Origin: Actinomycetes bacterium
Lineage (GTDB): Bacteria; Actinomycetota; Acidimicrobiia; Acidimicrobiales; Ilumatobacteraceae
DNA: 40,685 nt
Direction of reading: 5' to 3'
NCBI GenBank assembly: GCA_025360105.1
Contig: JANYCT010000041.1
Location: 1 to 40,685, forward strand
Each line of letters opens with the position of its first letter. Positions within the stretch are counted from its first letter, which is position 1. Both the position numbers and the translations under genes were made by a program. Shown here piece after piece: positions 16,422 through 24,918 of the stretch. Under the pieces are notes generated by a model. It was given only the letters and a program-made list of their open reading frames with translations, did not search any database and was not told the origin of the DNA.

Positions 16422-17522
16422 ATGGACATCGAGGTCGCACACGGTGACCTGTCGAGGGTTCGCATCGTCGAGGACCCGCCGACCCAGTTGCTGGCAGGGC
16501 ATGTCCGAGTGCGAGTCGACACGTTCGCGCTCTCGTCGAACAACATCAGCTATGCCGTGTTCGGCGACATGATGCGCTACTGGCACTTCTTTCCGGCTGC
16601 TGCGCCCGACGCGGGCGAGTCCACTGTGTGGGGTCGCATTCCCGTGTGGGGCTTCGGCGACGTGGTCGAAACCCGATCGGCCGATCTCGCGGTGGGAGAG
16701 CGGTTGTTCGGCTACTTCCCGATGGGCTCGGATCTGGTGATCGAATGTGGCCGTGGAGACGATGCCGGCGTCACCGACGTGTCAGCCCATCGTTCGGCAT
16801 TGGCCTCCGCGTACAACCGCTATGTCCGCTGCGAAACGGACCGTTCGTATCACCGAGATCGTGAGGACCATCAGGCTCTACTGTTCCCGCTGTTCTTCAC
16901 CTCGTTCGTGGTCGATGATGTGCTTCTCGACAACAGCGACTTTGGGGCCGAACAGATCATCGTGTCGAGTGCATCCTCGAAGACATCCATCGGCGTTGCC
17001 TTTCAGGTCCGCCAGCGCGGTTGTCACGTCGTGGGCCTCACCTCGCCAACCAACGTGGCCTTTGTCGAGAGCCTCGGCGTCTTCGACGAAGTGCTTGGCT
17101 ACGACAGCGTCGCGTCGATCGCGACTGTGCCATCGGTATACGTCGACGTGGCCGGTGACCGTGTGGTGCGCTACAACGTGCACTCCCAACTCGGCGGCCT
17201 TCTGGCCCACTCGATGATCATTGGCGGCACACATTGGGACAGCCCCGATCACGGCGGCGATGCCAAGTTACCCGGGCCGACGCCGACGTTCTTCTTCGCG
17301 CCGAGCCAGATCTCGAAGCGATCGAAGCAGTGGGGCCGGTCCGGGCTCGACGAGCGCGTCGGTGAAGCCTGGGATCGCTTTGCCGAGTGGGTTGATGGGT
17401 GGATCGAATTTCGACACGCTGTCGGCGCAGGTGTTGTGTCCGCGGTGTATCTCGATCTGCTCGCGGGCCACGTGGACCCACGGATTGGTCACATGTGTTC
17501 GCTGCAGGTCACGACTGCATGA
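16422..17522 (+). CDS. DUF2855 family protein (MDR-like)
   Basis: A 366-residue protein resembling medium-chain dehydrogenase/reductase enzymes of the DUF2855 family. The N-terminal part (VRVRVDTFALSSNNISYAVF, then WGRIPVWGFGDVVET) is the GroES-like half. The middle segment (IIVSSASSKTSIGVAF) is the nucleotide-binding entry, with Ser/Ala in place of the usual Gly-rich turn. The tail holds PTPTFFFAPSQISKR, typical of the family. No zinc ligands are evident. The catalysed reaction is not established for this family. The ATG at 16422 follows GGGAGAG. The stop overlaps a small open frame by ATGA. Confidence 0.85.
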   Translation: MDIEVAHGDLSRVRIVEDPPTQLLAGHVRVRVDTFALSSNNISYAVFGDMMRYWHFFPAAAPDAGESTVWGRIPVWGFGDVVETRSADLAVGERLFGYFPMGSDLVIECGRGDDAGVTDVSAHRSALASAYNRYVRCETDRSYHRDREDHQALLFPLFFTSFVVDDVLLDNSDFGAEQIIVSSASSKTSIGVAFQVRQRGCHVVGLTSPTNVAFVESLGVFDEVLGYDSVASIATVPSVYVDVAGDRVVRYNVHSQLGGLLAHSMIIGGTHWDSPDHGGDAKLPGPTPTFFFAPSQISKRSKQWGRSGLDERVGEAWDRFAEWVDGWIEFRHAVGAGVVSAVYLDLLAGHVDPRIGHMCSLQVTTA

Positions 17523-17656
17523 GAACTAGGGCCATGTTCTTCGGCCGTGCCGCCGAGTTGCTCACGGGCGCCACGCGTATGGCGATTCGGCCTCACCATA
17601 AGCGTATGGAGCTCGTCTACAGCGCCGACTCGCTCCGCAGCATCCTCGGAACCTGA
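17519..17656 (+). CDS. small open frame coupled to DUF2855 gene (doubtful)
   Basis: A 45-codon frame whose ATG overlaps the DUF2855 stop (ATGA). The sequence (MRTRAMFFGRAAELLTGATR, then MAIRPHHKRMELVYS) is basic and unlike any family I know. Only its coupling and its fit in a 160-base gap support it; it may equally be spacer. Confidence 0.25.
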   Translation: MRTRAMFFGRAAELLTGATRMAIRPHHKRMELVYSADSLRSILGT

Positions 17657-17681
17657 ACTCATTCGCTGAAAGGACTACAAC

Positions 17682-18392
17682 ATGTCTGATCGCCCCAAGA
17701 TCCGCTACGGCACACCGAACTTCGAGATGATCCGCGGTTGGCTGAGCATGCCGGCCGAGCAGGACGGTCCTTTCTGGGCCGTGAACCTGATGAAGTATCG
17801 CGAGGTCGCCGACTATGGCGACGGAACCACCGCCACACGCTCGGGTCGCGACGCCGATGACGAGTACTCGCCGTTGGGTCCGCTCGCAGCCATCGGCGCG
17901 ATCGTGGTGATGGCTGCCACAGTTACATCGCAACTGGCCGGGGAGCCAACGTGGGACCGTGTTGCGATCGTGCGCTACCCCAGTCGGTCAGCATTTATGG
18001 CGATGCAACAGCGCGACGACTTCAAGAGCAAGCACGTGCACAAAGAAGCGGGCATGGAGTTCACGATCGTCATGTCGTGCTTGCCGCAGTGGACCAGTGA
18101 CGCGGCCCCCATCGCTAAAGGGTCGTATGTGATGCGCGTCAGCCGCTTTGCCGAAGGCGACGCATCGCCGACCGACGTTGCGGGCGTTCGACCGCTCTCG
18201 CGTTTCGCCGTGGAAGGTGTGATCGTTGGCGACGAGCGCCGCTTCACCGAGGTGCGGTTCGACTGGGTGGACGACGATCTGCTGCCCGATCTCGTGATCG
18301 CGAGCACCGCAGTTGAGGAGTTTGTGATGACGTTGCGTCCCGCCATCGACAAGCTCGTCACGTCAGTAGCCACTGCGCCGAAGGCGGGTTGA
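17682..18392 (+). CDS. dimeric alpha/beta-barrel protein (DUF1330-like)
   Basis: A 236-residue protein. FWAVNLMKYREVADYGDG, then SRSAFMAMQQRDDFKSKHVH, is the pattern of DUF1330-like dimeric alpha/beta-barrel (ferredoxin-like) proteins. The core is interrupted by a hydrophobic stretch (GPLAAIGAIVVMAATVTSQL), which in this fold is a buried strand-helix rather than a membrane span. The second half repeats a beta-rich pattern (GSYVMRVSRF, then VEGVIVGDERRFTEVRF), so a tandem of two such domains is possible. Function unknown. GAAAGGA at about 17668 serves the ATG at 17682. It is convergent with the GrdB-related gene, with 12 bases between the stops. Confidence 0.75.
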   Translation: MSDRPKIRYGTPNFEMIRGWLSMPAEQDGPFWAVNLMKYREVADYGDGTTATRSGRDADDEYSPLGPLAAIGAIVVMAATVTSQLAGEPTWDRVAIVRYPSRSAFMAMQQRDDFKSKHVHKEAGMEFTIVMSCLPQWTSDAAPIAKGSYVMRVSRFAEGDASPTDVAGVRPLSRFAVEGVIVGDERRFTEVRFDWVDDDLLPDLVIASTAVEEFVMTLRPAIDKLVTSVATAPKAG

Positions 18393-18404
18393 GCGGTGTT
18401 TGAG

Positions 18405-19559
18405 TCAGCGCTGCCCGGGTGTCATGTAGAACCAGATCGCGAACTTCGCCCCGGCGTCGCGGATCGCGGCACGTGCGCCGAGCATTGTCTTGCCCGCCTC
18501 GGTCTGTTCGAAGAACCAGTCCTCCATCGCTCGACCTCCAGGAAGCGGACCATCAACGAGTTCGAGCGCCGCTTCCTCGTAATAGGTACGAATGTCGTGG
18601 CACACCGCCACGGTGTTGCCGCCCGGGATGCCGGCTGCGGTCCATTCGGCGCCGTTGGCGATGGCGTGCAGTACACCGATTGCGTGCGGTACTTCATCCG
18701 CGCTGACGGCGCGGCCAACCGAGGTGACTCCGCGTCTCGCCAGCGCACGGTCGTAGGCCTTGCGCAGGCCACGGGCTTCATCGACCGCTGGCGGTAACGA
18801 GGGATCGAACCGGGGCGGCAATGCGCAGGCCACCGGTTGGTCGTCGGCTTCGATGACCTCGGGGTGGTCCACCAACACCGGTCCCGATGAAGCGTCGAGC
18901 AGAGCGAACGCGCGCGCCAGAAGGTCGTGTTGGAACTCGGGGTCCGACGGCTTGCCCAATGGCCGGCCGAGCGGGAACTCGCAGTGCAGTGCTCGTGGGG
19001 GAGCGACCTTCACGGCCACTTCACGCACCGACGACAACACGATGGTGGCGATTCCTGCTGCTTCGAAGACATGGGCGAGCACACTCACGGTGCGCGTGCA
19101 CAGCGGTCAAACGGGCGTGAGGATGACCACGTCCACGCCGTCGGCGCGCAGCGCAGCGGCCGCTGCCGGGCCCGTGTCGAGGCGAATCGTGGCAACGTCG
19201 TCGGGTTGGTTACCGGCGAACGACACGTGGCGTCGAGCCACGGCGCCGATGATGCCGCGCTCGGCAAGTTCTTCGAGTCGATCGATGGGGTACACCACGT
19301 TGAGGTCCATCGCGACGCCGGTGTGATCGAAGTTCGGGCTCCAGTGGCCCAACACCAGATCACGACGATCACGCTCGATGAACCGGTAGCCCGTGTCGGC
19401 GTTCGAAAAGCCATCGTCGCCAACGGCGTAGAGCGCGGCGGATGTGACGATGGCGACGGTGCTCTGCGCGAGCGGCTTTGGAGTGACCCACGCCGGGTTG
19501 GGGAACTCGGGTGCGGGCAGTGTCGCCGCATGGGCCCGCATCATCTGATCGCCGGTCAT
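18405..19559 (-). CDS. candidate selenoprotein: GrdB-related reductase-family protein with in-frame TGA (U-P-L-C)
   Basis: Two open frames, 19559-19110 and 19106-18405, are in the same register and separated only by TGA at 19107-19109. Read through as selenocysteine, the product has 384 residues with Sec151 and Cys154: VVILTPV-U-PLCTRTVSVL. The flanks belong to the glycine/sarcosine/betaine/proline-reductase selenoprotein B family. The TGA precedes PLC exactly where clostridial GrdB has UxxC and where, from memory, aerobic relatives have a CPxC motif. Downstream, APPRALHCEFPLGRPLGKP and the C-terminal IPGGNTVAVCHDIRTYYEE are family-like and undamaged. A hairpin suited to a bacterial SECIS follows the TGA. 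Annotation tools would report two genes (the second starting at GTG 19088). Known GrdB forms part of a substrate-reductase complex; this standalone form may be a thiol/selenol oxidoreductase. The alternative is a nonsense mutation of a Cys codon. Confidence 0.72.
19075..19099 (-). promoter_or_regulatory. candidate bacterial SECIS hairpin after the in-frame TGA
   Basis: Counting from the base after TGA, bases 12-17 (GCGCAC) pair with bases 23-28 (GUGUGC) as six base pairs with one G-U. They enclose a 5-base loop, CGUGA. Two more pairs (bases 8-9 with 31-32) flank a 2x2 internal loop. The second loop base is G, 18 bases after the TGA. This fits the bacterial SECIS pattern as I recall it: a hairpin just downstream of UGA with a guanosine in the first two loop positions, roughly 16-37 bases away. 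It lies within coding sequence, as bacterial SECIS elements do. Confidence 0.55.
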
Positions 19560-19639
19560 CGCGTCAGAGTAATCATCTGTGTCACGTTGTGCCGCATGCA
19601 CTGACACGAGATTGTGGGTCCGTGTAGGCGGCCGACGCA

Positions 19640-20319
19640 TCGGGCTCCGAGAAATTGTGGACAGTGGAGCACGTCGTTGCGCCTTCCGACTACGAATCGG
19701 CGTACCCGTACGACCCGTCGGGCAAGATGCCTGGTGGCGAGGATTCCCCTATTCCCTGATCCATTGATCTGGTTGGCGTTCATTGCGTCGGCGAGTTCGT
19801 TGTTGGCAGGTGCTACGGACGCGACGTATCGGTCGGGTCGCACGATGACGGCACCCCCGGGCGGCAGCGCATGGTCAACGATGCCCCGCTCGACACGATC
19901 GAGCTTCCACGCGAGTTTGGCGGCATCGCGCAATGCCCGCACACAGTCCCTGTCCTAACAACGGTTGCGTCTGGTGGGCAGCGTCGCCCGCAACGAAGAT
20001 CCTTCCGGCATGCGCACACTCAGCCACGTGTGCATGGAAGCGGTAGATGACCGCCCGGGTAAGGACTGCATCCTCGCTCGTGATCCATGGAGCCAACAGT
20101 TCTCAGACGCGCTGTGGTGATGGCGTCGAGTCCCTCGCTGGGTCCGTTGTTCTGGAACACGCGCTGGACCTCGTCGTCCATCACGATTGCTCGAGGTAGG
20201 TCGTAGATCTTCGGCGCGTTCTCGAGCACCCGAACGTGGAGGCCGCGCTGCAAAAGCAGCAACGCAATCATCAAGCCAACAGGGCCTTCGCCGACAATCA
20301 ACACATCAACGTCAGTCAT
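19640..20319 (-). pseudogene. MhpA-like FAD-dependent aromatic hydroxylase, internally deleted remnant
   Basis: The frame from ATG 20319 begins MTDVDVLIVGEGPVGLMIAL, the Rossmann FAD motif, and continues RAIVMDDEVQRVFQNNG as in 3-(3-hydroxyphenyl)propionate hydroxylases. It then jumps to LAPWITSEDAVLTRAVIYRF and FVAGDAAHQTQPLLGQGLCA (the second FAD motif), in another frame. RDAAKLAWKLDRVERG and finally HALPPGGAVIVRPDRYVA, the C-terminal end, lie in a third. Intact family members have about 500-600 residues; here about 220 are left, so at least two large internal deletions and two frameshifts have occurred. Its start overlaps the end of the TetR remnant by a few bases, showing former operon structure. 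Confidence 0.8.
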
Positions 20320-20795
20320 GTCGTGTGCCTCCATCGGGTGCAAGGAACATGAGCGCCAGAGCGTCCACATGGGCACCGACGGAGCGCTCGTCGAGCGGTT
20401 CGAGTACGAGCAGGCGAGCCTCGGGTGCATTCACGCATGCCAACGATGCCGCCCCGATGAGCGAGAAGTACGCGACGATCTCGGCGATGTCATGCACCTG
20501 CCCGCTCTCGCGCAGGCAACGCCAATTCTCGGTGACGAGATCGAAACGCGACCGGGTGTGCCGCTCGACGATCCACTCCAGCCGATCGGATTCGATGGTG
20601 GCTTCTTGCACCATGATGCGGTTCAGTTCGGGGAGGCCGGCCGCAGCGCGTCTTTGGACTCGACGTGGTAGTTGATTTGCGGTTGATGCGTACCTGCTCG
20701 TGCGGCGATGGTTCGCGTCGAGGCGCCCTCGCCAGGCCGCAAGGATGTGGCGCCCGGGTCAGCGAAGGTGTCGGGTACTCGGCGCCCGTGGCCGG
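20312..20795 (-). pseudogene. TetR-family regulator remnant
   Basis: One frame holds the helix-turn-helix ASTRTIAARAGTHQPQINYH with ESKDAL, the classic TetR recognition helix. It then stops at 20623. The ligand-domain part (LPELNRIMVQEATIESDRLE, then WIVERHTRSRF) resumes in another frame to a stop at 20312. Compared with the usual 190-210 residues, roughly 50-60 residues between the two parts are gone, with a frameshift. The 5' boundary is approximate. It probably once controlled the adjoining aromatic hydroxylase gene. Confidence 0.65.
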
Positions 20796-20863
20796 GCCGA
20801 CCGATCATTCGTTCAATCGCCCTTCGGGCAACGAGCGTTTCGACGTGCCGGCGCCGAGTGTGA

Positions 20864-21031
20864 CGAGCAGCGATTGCGTTCCAGCACATGGTCGAGGCCG
20901 ACCCCGCGCGTCACCTGTAGGGCGTCGTCCGCCACGCGACCGGATCGAACTGGTTCTGGTACCTGTGCGACCCGAGTGGCACGTTCGTCGAGTACTCCGC
21001 CGACATGGTTGAGCTCATCGCAACGAGCTGA
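20864..21031 (+). pseudogene. extradiol dioxygenase (VOC) C-terminal remnant with a nonsense codon
   Basis: One frame reads AFQHMVEADPARHL, TAG, then GVVRHATGSNWFWYLCDPSG and TFVEYSADMVELIATS, ending at TGA 21029-21031. It matches the last strands of type I extradiol dioxygenases (HxWGxGRHxxGSNxFxYxxDPxGxxxEY), including the iron-binding Glu of the VEYSADM segment. The TAG at 20918-20920 stands exactly where the family has Trp, so TGG to TAG is the likely change. The rest of the gene upstream is absent. A remnant of a meta-cleavage pathway together with the two neighbouring pseudogenes. Confidence 0.7.
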
Positions 21032-21032
21032 A

Positions 21033-23435
21033 TCAGGTTGCCGCGGTGTCGGGTTTCTCGGCGGCCTTGCGGTGGAACTGCTCGCTGACCCAACTGCCCA
21101 ACACCAGCAGTGGCCATGCCGCCGCGATGAATGCTGCCCCCATCGCGTACGCCCACGCGTGGGTGAGCGGAAGTTCGAAGATGCGCCGCCCGATCGGCAG
21201 CACGAAGGCGAGACCGAACAACGCGATCATCGTCACGATCAAGACCCGTCGGAGGTGGTTGAGTGGTTGCGCCACACGGAACAGGTTCATCAGCGCCACA
21301 CCGCCTGCGACGAGCACGGCCACCGTGCGGGCGTGGTCTTCGTCGATGCTGGTATCGAGCCGAGCGATCGCAAAGGCGCCCATTGTTGCACCCGCAATGA
21401 CTGTTCCGGCTGGAATCGCTCGACCGAGGACGCGTTGCAGGAAGTGGGGCTTCACGAGGTGGTCGTTGGGTTCCAGCGCCAAGAAAAACGCAGGAATGCC
21501 GATGGTGAACCAGCTCAGAATCGAGAGGTGAATCGGCCGCAGGGGGTACGCCAGAGCGAAGACGCCGGTGAGGATCGACAGGATCACCGAATAGGTGGTC
21601 TTCGCCAGGAACAGGCTGGCGACGCGCTCGATGTTGTTGATCACCCTGCGGCCCTCGGCCACCACCTTGGGTAACGCGGAGAAGTTCGAGTCGAGCAGCA
21701 CCAACTGCGCCACAGCGCGGGTGGCCTCGCTGCCGCTCGCCATGGCAACACCGCAGTCGGCGTCTTTGAGCGCGAGCACGTCGTTCACGCCGTCGCCTGT
21801 CATGGCAACGATGTGACCGCGGCTCTGCAGTGCCTGCACCATCGCCCGCTTCTGGTGTGGGGTCACGCGACCGAACACGGTGGATGCCATCACGGCATCG
21901 GTGAACTCCTCGGTGTCGATGGGCGGCATCGTGGTGGCATTCACGTTGTCGGCCCAACCCTGCAATCCGGCACGCCGCGCGACCGCGCCAACTGTGACGT
22001 TGTTATCGCCGCTGATGACCTTCACGATCACACCCTGATCCGCGAAGAACTGCAACGTCTCGGGCGCGTCGGCACGCACGATGTCCTCGAGCAATACGAG
22101 GGCGATCGGTTGCACAGTGGGCAACTCGGCATCGTTGGCCTCGGCGAACACTGCGGCGGTTGACGCCAGCAGCAACACTCGTTGGCCATTCGCCGCATGC
22201 GACTCGACCTGTTCCAACAACGCTCCGGTGTATGCCGATGTGAGCACGTTCTCGGGTGCGCCGAACACCCAGTTGCCGTTGTTCGCGAAGCTCATCGCGC
22301 TCCACTTACGAGCCGAAGAGAACGGCACGCGACCGGTGACGGTCCACGTGGTCGGTTCCGTGTAATGGGACTTCAATGCGAGCGATGTCGCGTTGGGATC
22401 GGGGTCGAGATGGGCGAGCGCGGTCAGGACTGAGTTGACCGTGTGGGCATCGACGCCATTGAGCAGCTCTACCTCGGCAACCTCCAACGCGCCCTCGGTG
22501 ATGGTGCCTGTCTTGTCGGCGCACAACACGTCGACTCTGGCGAGTACTTCGATCGCAGGGAGTTCCTGCACCAGGCATCGCCGCTTGGCGAGATGCACGA
22601 CACCCACCGCGAACGCAACGCTCGTGAGCAGCACAAGGCCCTCTGGCACCATTCCGATGAGGCCGGCGACGGTGCTGATGATCGACTGTTGCCACGTCTC
22701 GTCGCGGCGCAAGTACTGGCTGGTTGCCAGCAACACGCCGACGGGGATGATGATCCATCCGACCCAGGTGACGATTCGGTTCACGTCGTTGCGGAGCGGC
22801 GAATTGATGAGCGTGAACCGGCGCGCTTCCTCAGCCAGTTGGGCTGCGTAGTTCTCGGCCCCCACCTTGGTGACCACCATGCGCCCTGTGCCGGCGACGA
22901 CGGCGCTACCGCTCATTACGGGATCACCATCGACCTTCACCACTGGGTCGGCCTCGCCAGTGAGCAGCGATTCGTCGATTTCCAGGTTGTCGTGCGTGAC
23001 GATGCTGCCGTCGGCGACCACCTGCGCGCCGGCACGCAGTTCGACGATGTCGTCGAGCACCAATTCGTGCACGAGTAGCTCGCGAACCTCGCGATCGCGC
23101 ACGGCATGAGCTCTGGGAGCGCTGACCACGCTGAGTTGGTCGAGCACCTTCTTGGCTCGGAGCTCCTGATACACACCGATCACGCTGTTGGCGACGATCA
23201 CTCCACCGAACAGAGCGTCCTTGGGTGAACCGGCCACGATGACCAACGCGGCGAGGATGCCGACGACCAGGTTGATCGGCGTGAGCACGTTGCCGCGGAT
23301 GATTTGTCCGACCGTGCGTGTGGGTGCCGTGGGCACCGCATTGGTAAGGCCCCGGGCGACTCGATCGGCGACTTCTGTGGCGGTCAGGCCGGTACGGGGA
23401 TCAGTGGTGGTCAGTACGGTCGCCGGCTCAGTCAC
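21033..23435 (-). CDS. CtpE-like cation-translocating P-type ATPase
   Basis: An 800-residue P-type ATPase. Actuator motif LTGEADPV, phosphorylation motif CADKTGTIT with Asp307, TM4 motif GMVPEGLVLL and hinge MTGDGVNDVLALKDADCGVAM are all present, so it should be active. It lacks N-terminal heavy-metal binding domains and CPx. The PEGL form and overall sequence resemble the mycobacterial CtpE group, for which calcium transport has been reported; that substrate is an inference here. Two membrane segments flank the actuator domain and a six-helix C-terminal part follows the P domain. The GTG at 23435 lies 24 bases after the VOC gene's stop on the same strand, so they are likely one transcript. 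Confidence 0.9.
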   Translation of the reverse strand: MTEPATVLTTTDPRTGLTATEVADRVARGLTNAVPTAPTRTVGQIIRGNVLTPINLVVGILAALVIVAGSPKDALFGGVIVANSVIGVYQELRAKKVLDQLSVVSAPRAHAVRDREVRELLVHELVLDDIVELRAGAQVVADGSIVTHDNLEIDESLLTGEADPVVKVDGDPVMSGSAVVAGTGRMVVTKVGAENYAAQLAEEARRFTLINSPLRNDVNRIVTWVGWIIIPVGVLLATSQYLRRDETWQQSIISTVAGLIGMVPEGLVLLTSVAFAVGVVHLAKRRCLVQELPAIEVLARVDVLCADKTGTITEGALEVAEVELLNGVDAHTVNSVLTALAHLDPDPNATSLALKSHYTEPTTWTVTGRVPFSSARKWSAMSFANNGNWVFGAPENVLTSAYTGALLEQVESHAANGQRVLLLASTAAVFAEANDAELPTVQPIALVLLEDIVRADAPETLQFFADQGVIVKVISGDNNVTVGAVARRAGLQGWADNVNATTMPPIDTEEFTDAVMASTVFGRVTPHQKRAMVQALQSRGHIVAMTGDGVNDVLALKDADCGVAMASGSEATRAVAQLVLLDSNFSALPKVVAEGRRVINNIERVASLFLAKTTYSVILSILTGVFALAYPLRPIHLSILSWFTIGIPAFFLALEPNDHLVKPHFLQRVLGRAIPAGTVIAGATMGAFAIARLDTSIDEDHARTVAVLVAGGVALMNLFRVAQPLNHLRRVLIVTMIALFGLAFVLPIGRRIFELPLTHAWAYAMGAAFIAAAWPLLVLGSWVSEQFHRKAAEKPDTAAT

Positions 23436-23459
23436 CCGCCTGACGCTACCGCGTGACGA

Positions 23460-23852
23460 TCAATCTTCGGGGCAGAACACGATGGGGTAGCCGTCGTGGT
23501 CGACAAAGGTGACGGCGTCTGTGCCGGCCCAATACGGGTTCGGGTGGTCGATCGGCTCATGGCCGGTCGAGACCATGTGGTCGGCGAGGGCGGCCACGGA
23601 TGCGCGGGGCATGTACAGCACGAGGAGGTCCTCAACTGTCGGTGTCGGCGTGTGGTGCTCGTGCTGAGTGAACTCGATGTGCCACGACGCGCCATCGATA
23701 CCCACGAAGCAACCGCTGTAGCCATTGTGATCCGTGAAGCCACCGAGGTGGCTGAGGCCGAGGTCTTCTACGTAGAACGCAATGACCCGGGCGAGCGATG
23801 ACGTGGGTCGTGCGATTCGTGCAGAGGAAACGGTGGACAGGAGGTGGTTCAT
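23460..23852 (-). CDS. VOC (glyoxalase/bleomycin-resistance fold) protein
   Basis: A 130-residue VOC protein: ARPTSSLARVIAFYVEDLGL in the first beta-alpha-beta-beta-beta unit, WHIEFTQHEHH in its last strand, and NPYWAGTDAVTFVDHDGYPIVF in the second. This is the arrangement of the YycE-like group. Metal ligands are not complete in an obvious way, so substrate and activity are open. It sits between the DinB-like gene (39-base gap) and the P-type ATPase (24-base gap) in a minus-strand operon. Confidence 0.85.
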   Translation of the reverse strand: MNHLLSTVSSARIARPTSSLARVIAFYVEDLGLSHLGGFTDHNGYSGCFVGIDGASWHIEFTQHEHHTPTPTVEDLLVLYMPRASVAALADHMVSTGHEPIDHPNPYWAGTDAVTFVDHDGYPIVFCPED

Positions 23853-23891
23853 GACGCTCAGAATCTACGTGGCCACTGCCGAGGGTCGCCG

Positions 23892-24734
23892 TCAACTCGA
23901 AGGTGGCTCGGACTCGAAAACCTCTGCGAGTCCGCTGAGTATCCAGCGCGATTCCGGCGGAACGGTCTGCGCAAGGGGTACGCGGATGCTGAGTGCCTCG
24001 ACGAGTTGCACGGCGTCGCCGCTGAGCGTGAGGGCCGCATCGGCTGTGCCCTGGCGAACAGCGGCGTGCTCACCGATGTCAACGACGAAGTCACATCCAG
24101 GATTCTCCACGCTGACGGCCAACGCACCGACGCTGGCGGTGCTGTTGGTGATAGCGAATGCAGGTCCGAGGACCGCCGCGTAGCGCAGGCATGCTGAAAC
24201 CTCATCGGCCTCGATATCGGGGGTGATGCCCAGGGGGAGCATGATGTCGCGCTCGTGTACCCATGCGTCCCACAAGGCGTGGTGGGCGAGCGCGCTGACA
24301 CTGATGTGGCCGGGCGGTGCCTCAGCCAGTGTGTTCCATCCGTCGGCGTCGAGTGCCTCCATCGCGCTCACGAGCGCCTCGGTGGACGCCGTGAACCGAT
24401 CAAGGACTTCGGCCGTCGTGCTGATGTCTGAACCGGCCACCAGTTGCGCCGGCGAGGCCACGGGGTCGAAGGTGGCGAGGAACTGCGTTGGTTCGCCGCG
24501 CAATCCTGCTTCTATCGAGAAGGTCCAGAACGTGTTGGTGCTGTCGAGATGCACGATGACATCGCGGTTCGACCAACCGGCGCAGCGGCTCGGGTGCGCC
24601 CACTGCTGCTCGTCGAACGAGGCAAGAGTGCGAGCGAGTCGGCGGCGCTGGCGCACCACGGGCGCAAGGATGTCAGACGGCCTACCGTCGAGCGTGATGA
24701 CCGGATCCGTTCCATAGCGTGGGCGCAGTTGCAT
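23892..24734 (-). CDS. DinB-like/mycothiol-dependent maleylpyruvate isomerase family protein
   Basis: A 280-residue protein with the N-terminal four-helix DinB-type domain of the actinobacterial maleylpyruvate-isomerase family. WAHPSRCAGWSNRDVIVHLD carries the first metal-binding His. ALAHHALWDAWVHERDIMLP carries the HxxxH-like pair that completes the site. The C-terminal half (about 150-280) is an SCP2-like beta domain (CDFVVDIGEHAAVRQG, TLSGDAVQLVEAL). Such enzymes typically use mycothiol or act as thiol S-transferases. ATG 24734 is preferred; an in-frame TTG at 24818 would add 28 residues unlike the family. Confidence 0.83.
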   Translation of the reverse strand: MQLRPRYGTDPVITLDGRPSDILAPVVRQRRRLARTLASFDEQQWAHPSRCAGWSNRDVIVHLDSTNTFWTFSIEAGLRGEPTQFLATFDPVASPAQLVAGSDISTTAEVLDRFTASTEALVSAMEALDADGWNTLAEAPPGHISVSALAHHALWDAWVHERDIMLPLGITPDIEADEVSACLRYAAVLGPAFAITNSTASVGALAVSVENPGCDFVVDIGEHAAVRQGTADAALTLSGDAVQLVEALSIRVPLAQTVPPESRWILSGLAEVFESEPPSS

Positions 24735-24918
24735 GCCCGCAGCCTGCCACAGCGGCTCAATTGCATCGGTGCCGGTCGGTGCTCCGGTCGCTTCGCCGCC
24801 CGTCGACCGGGATTGCAACCCATCTGCAAGCGGCGCGACCTTCTGGCGTTGTGACTGTTGTCGAGTTGCAACCCGACTCGTTCATGGTGATGCCACCACC
24901 AAACGAATCGGAGTACTC

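Noticed and set aside
18405-19088. Separate 227-residue gene starting at GTG 19088
   Set aside because: It lacks a ribosome-binding site, begins in the middle of a conserved family block, and is in exact frame with the upstream half across a single TGA.
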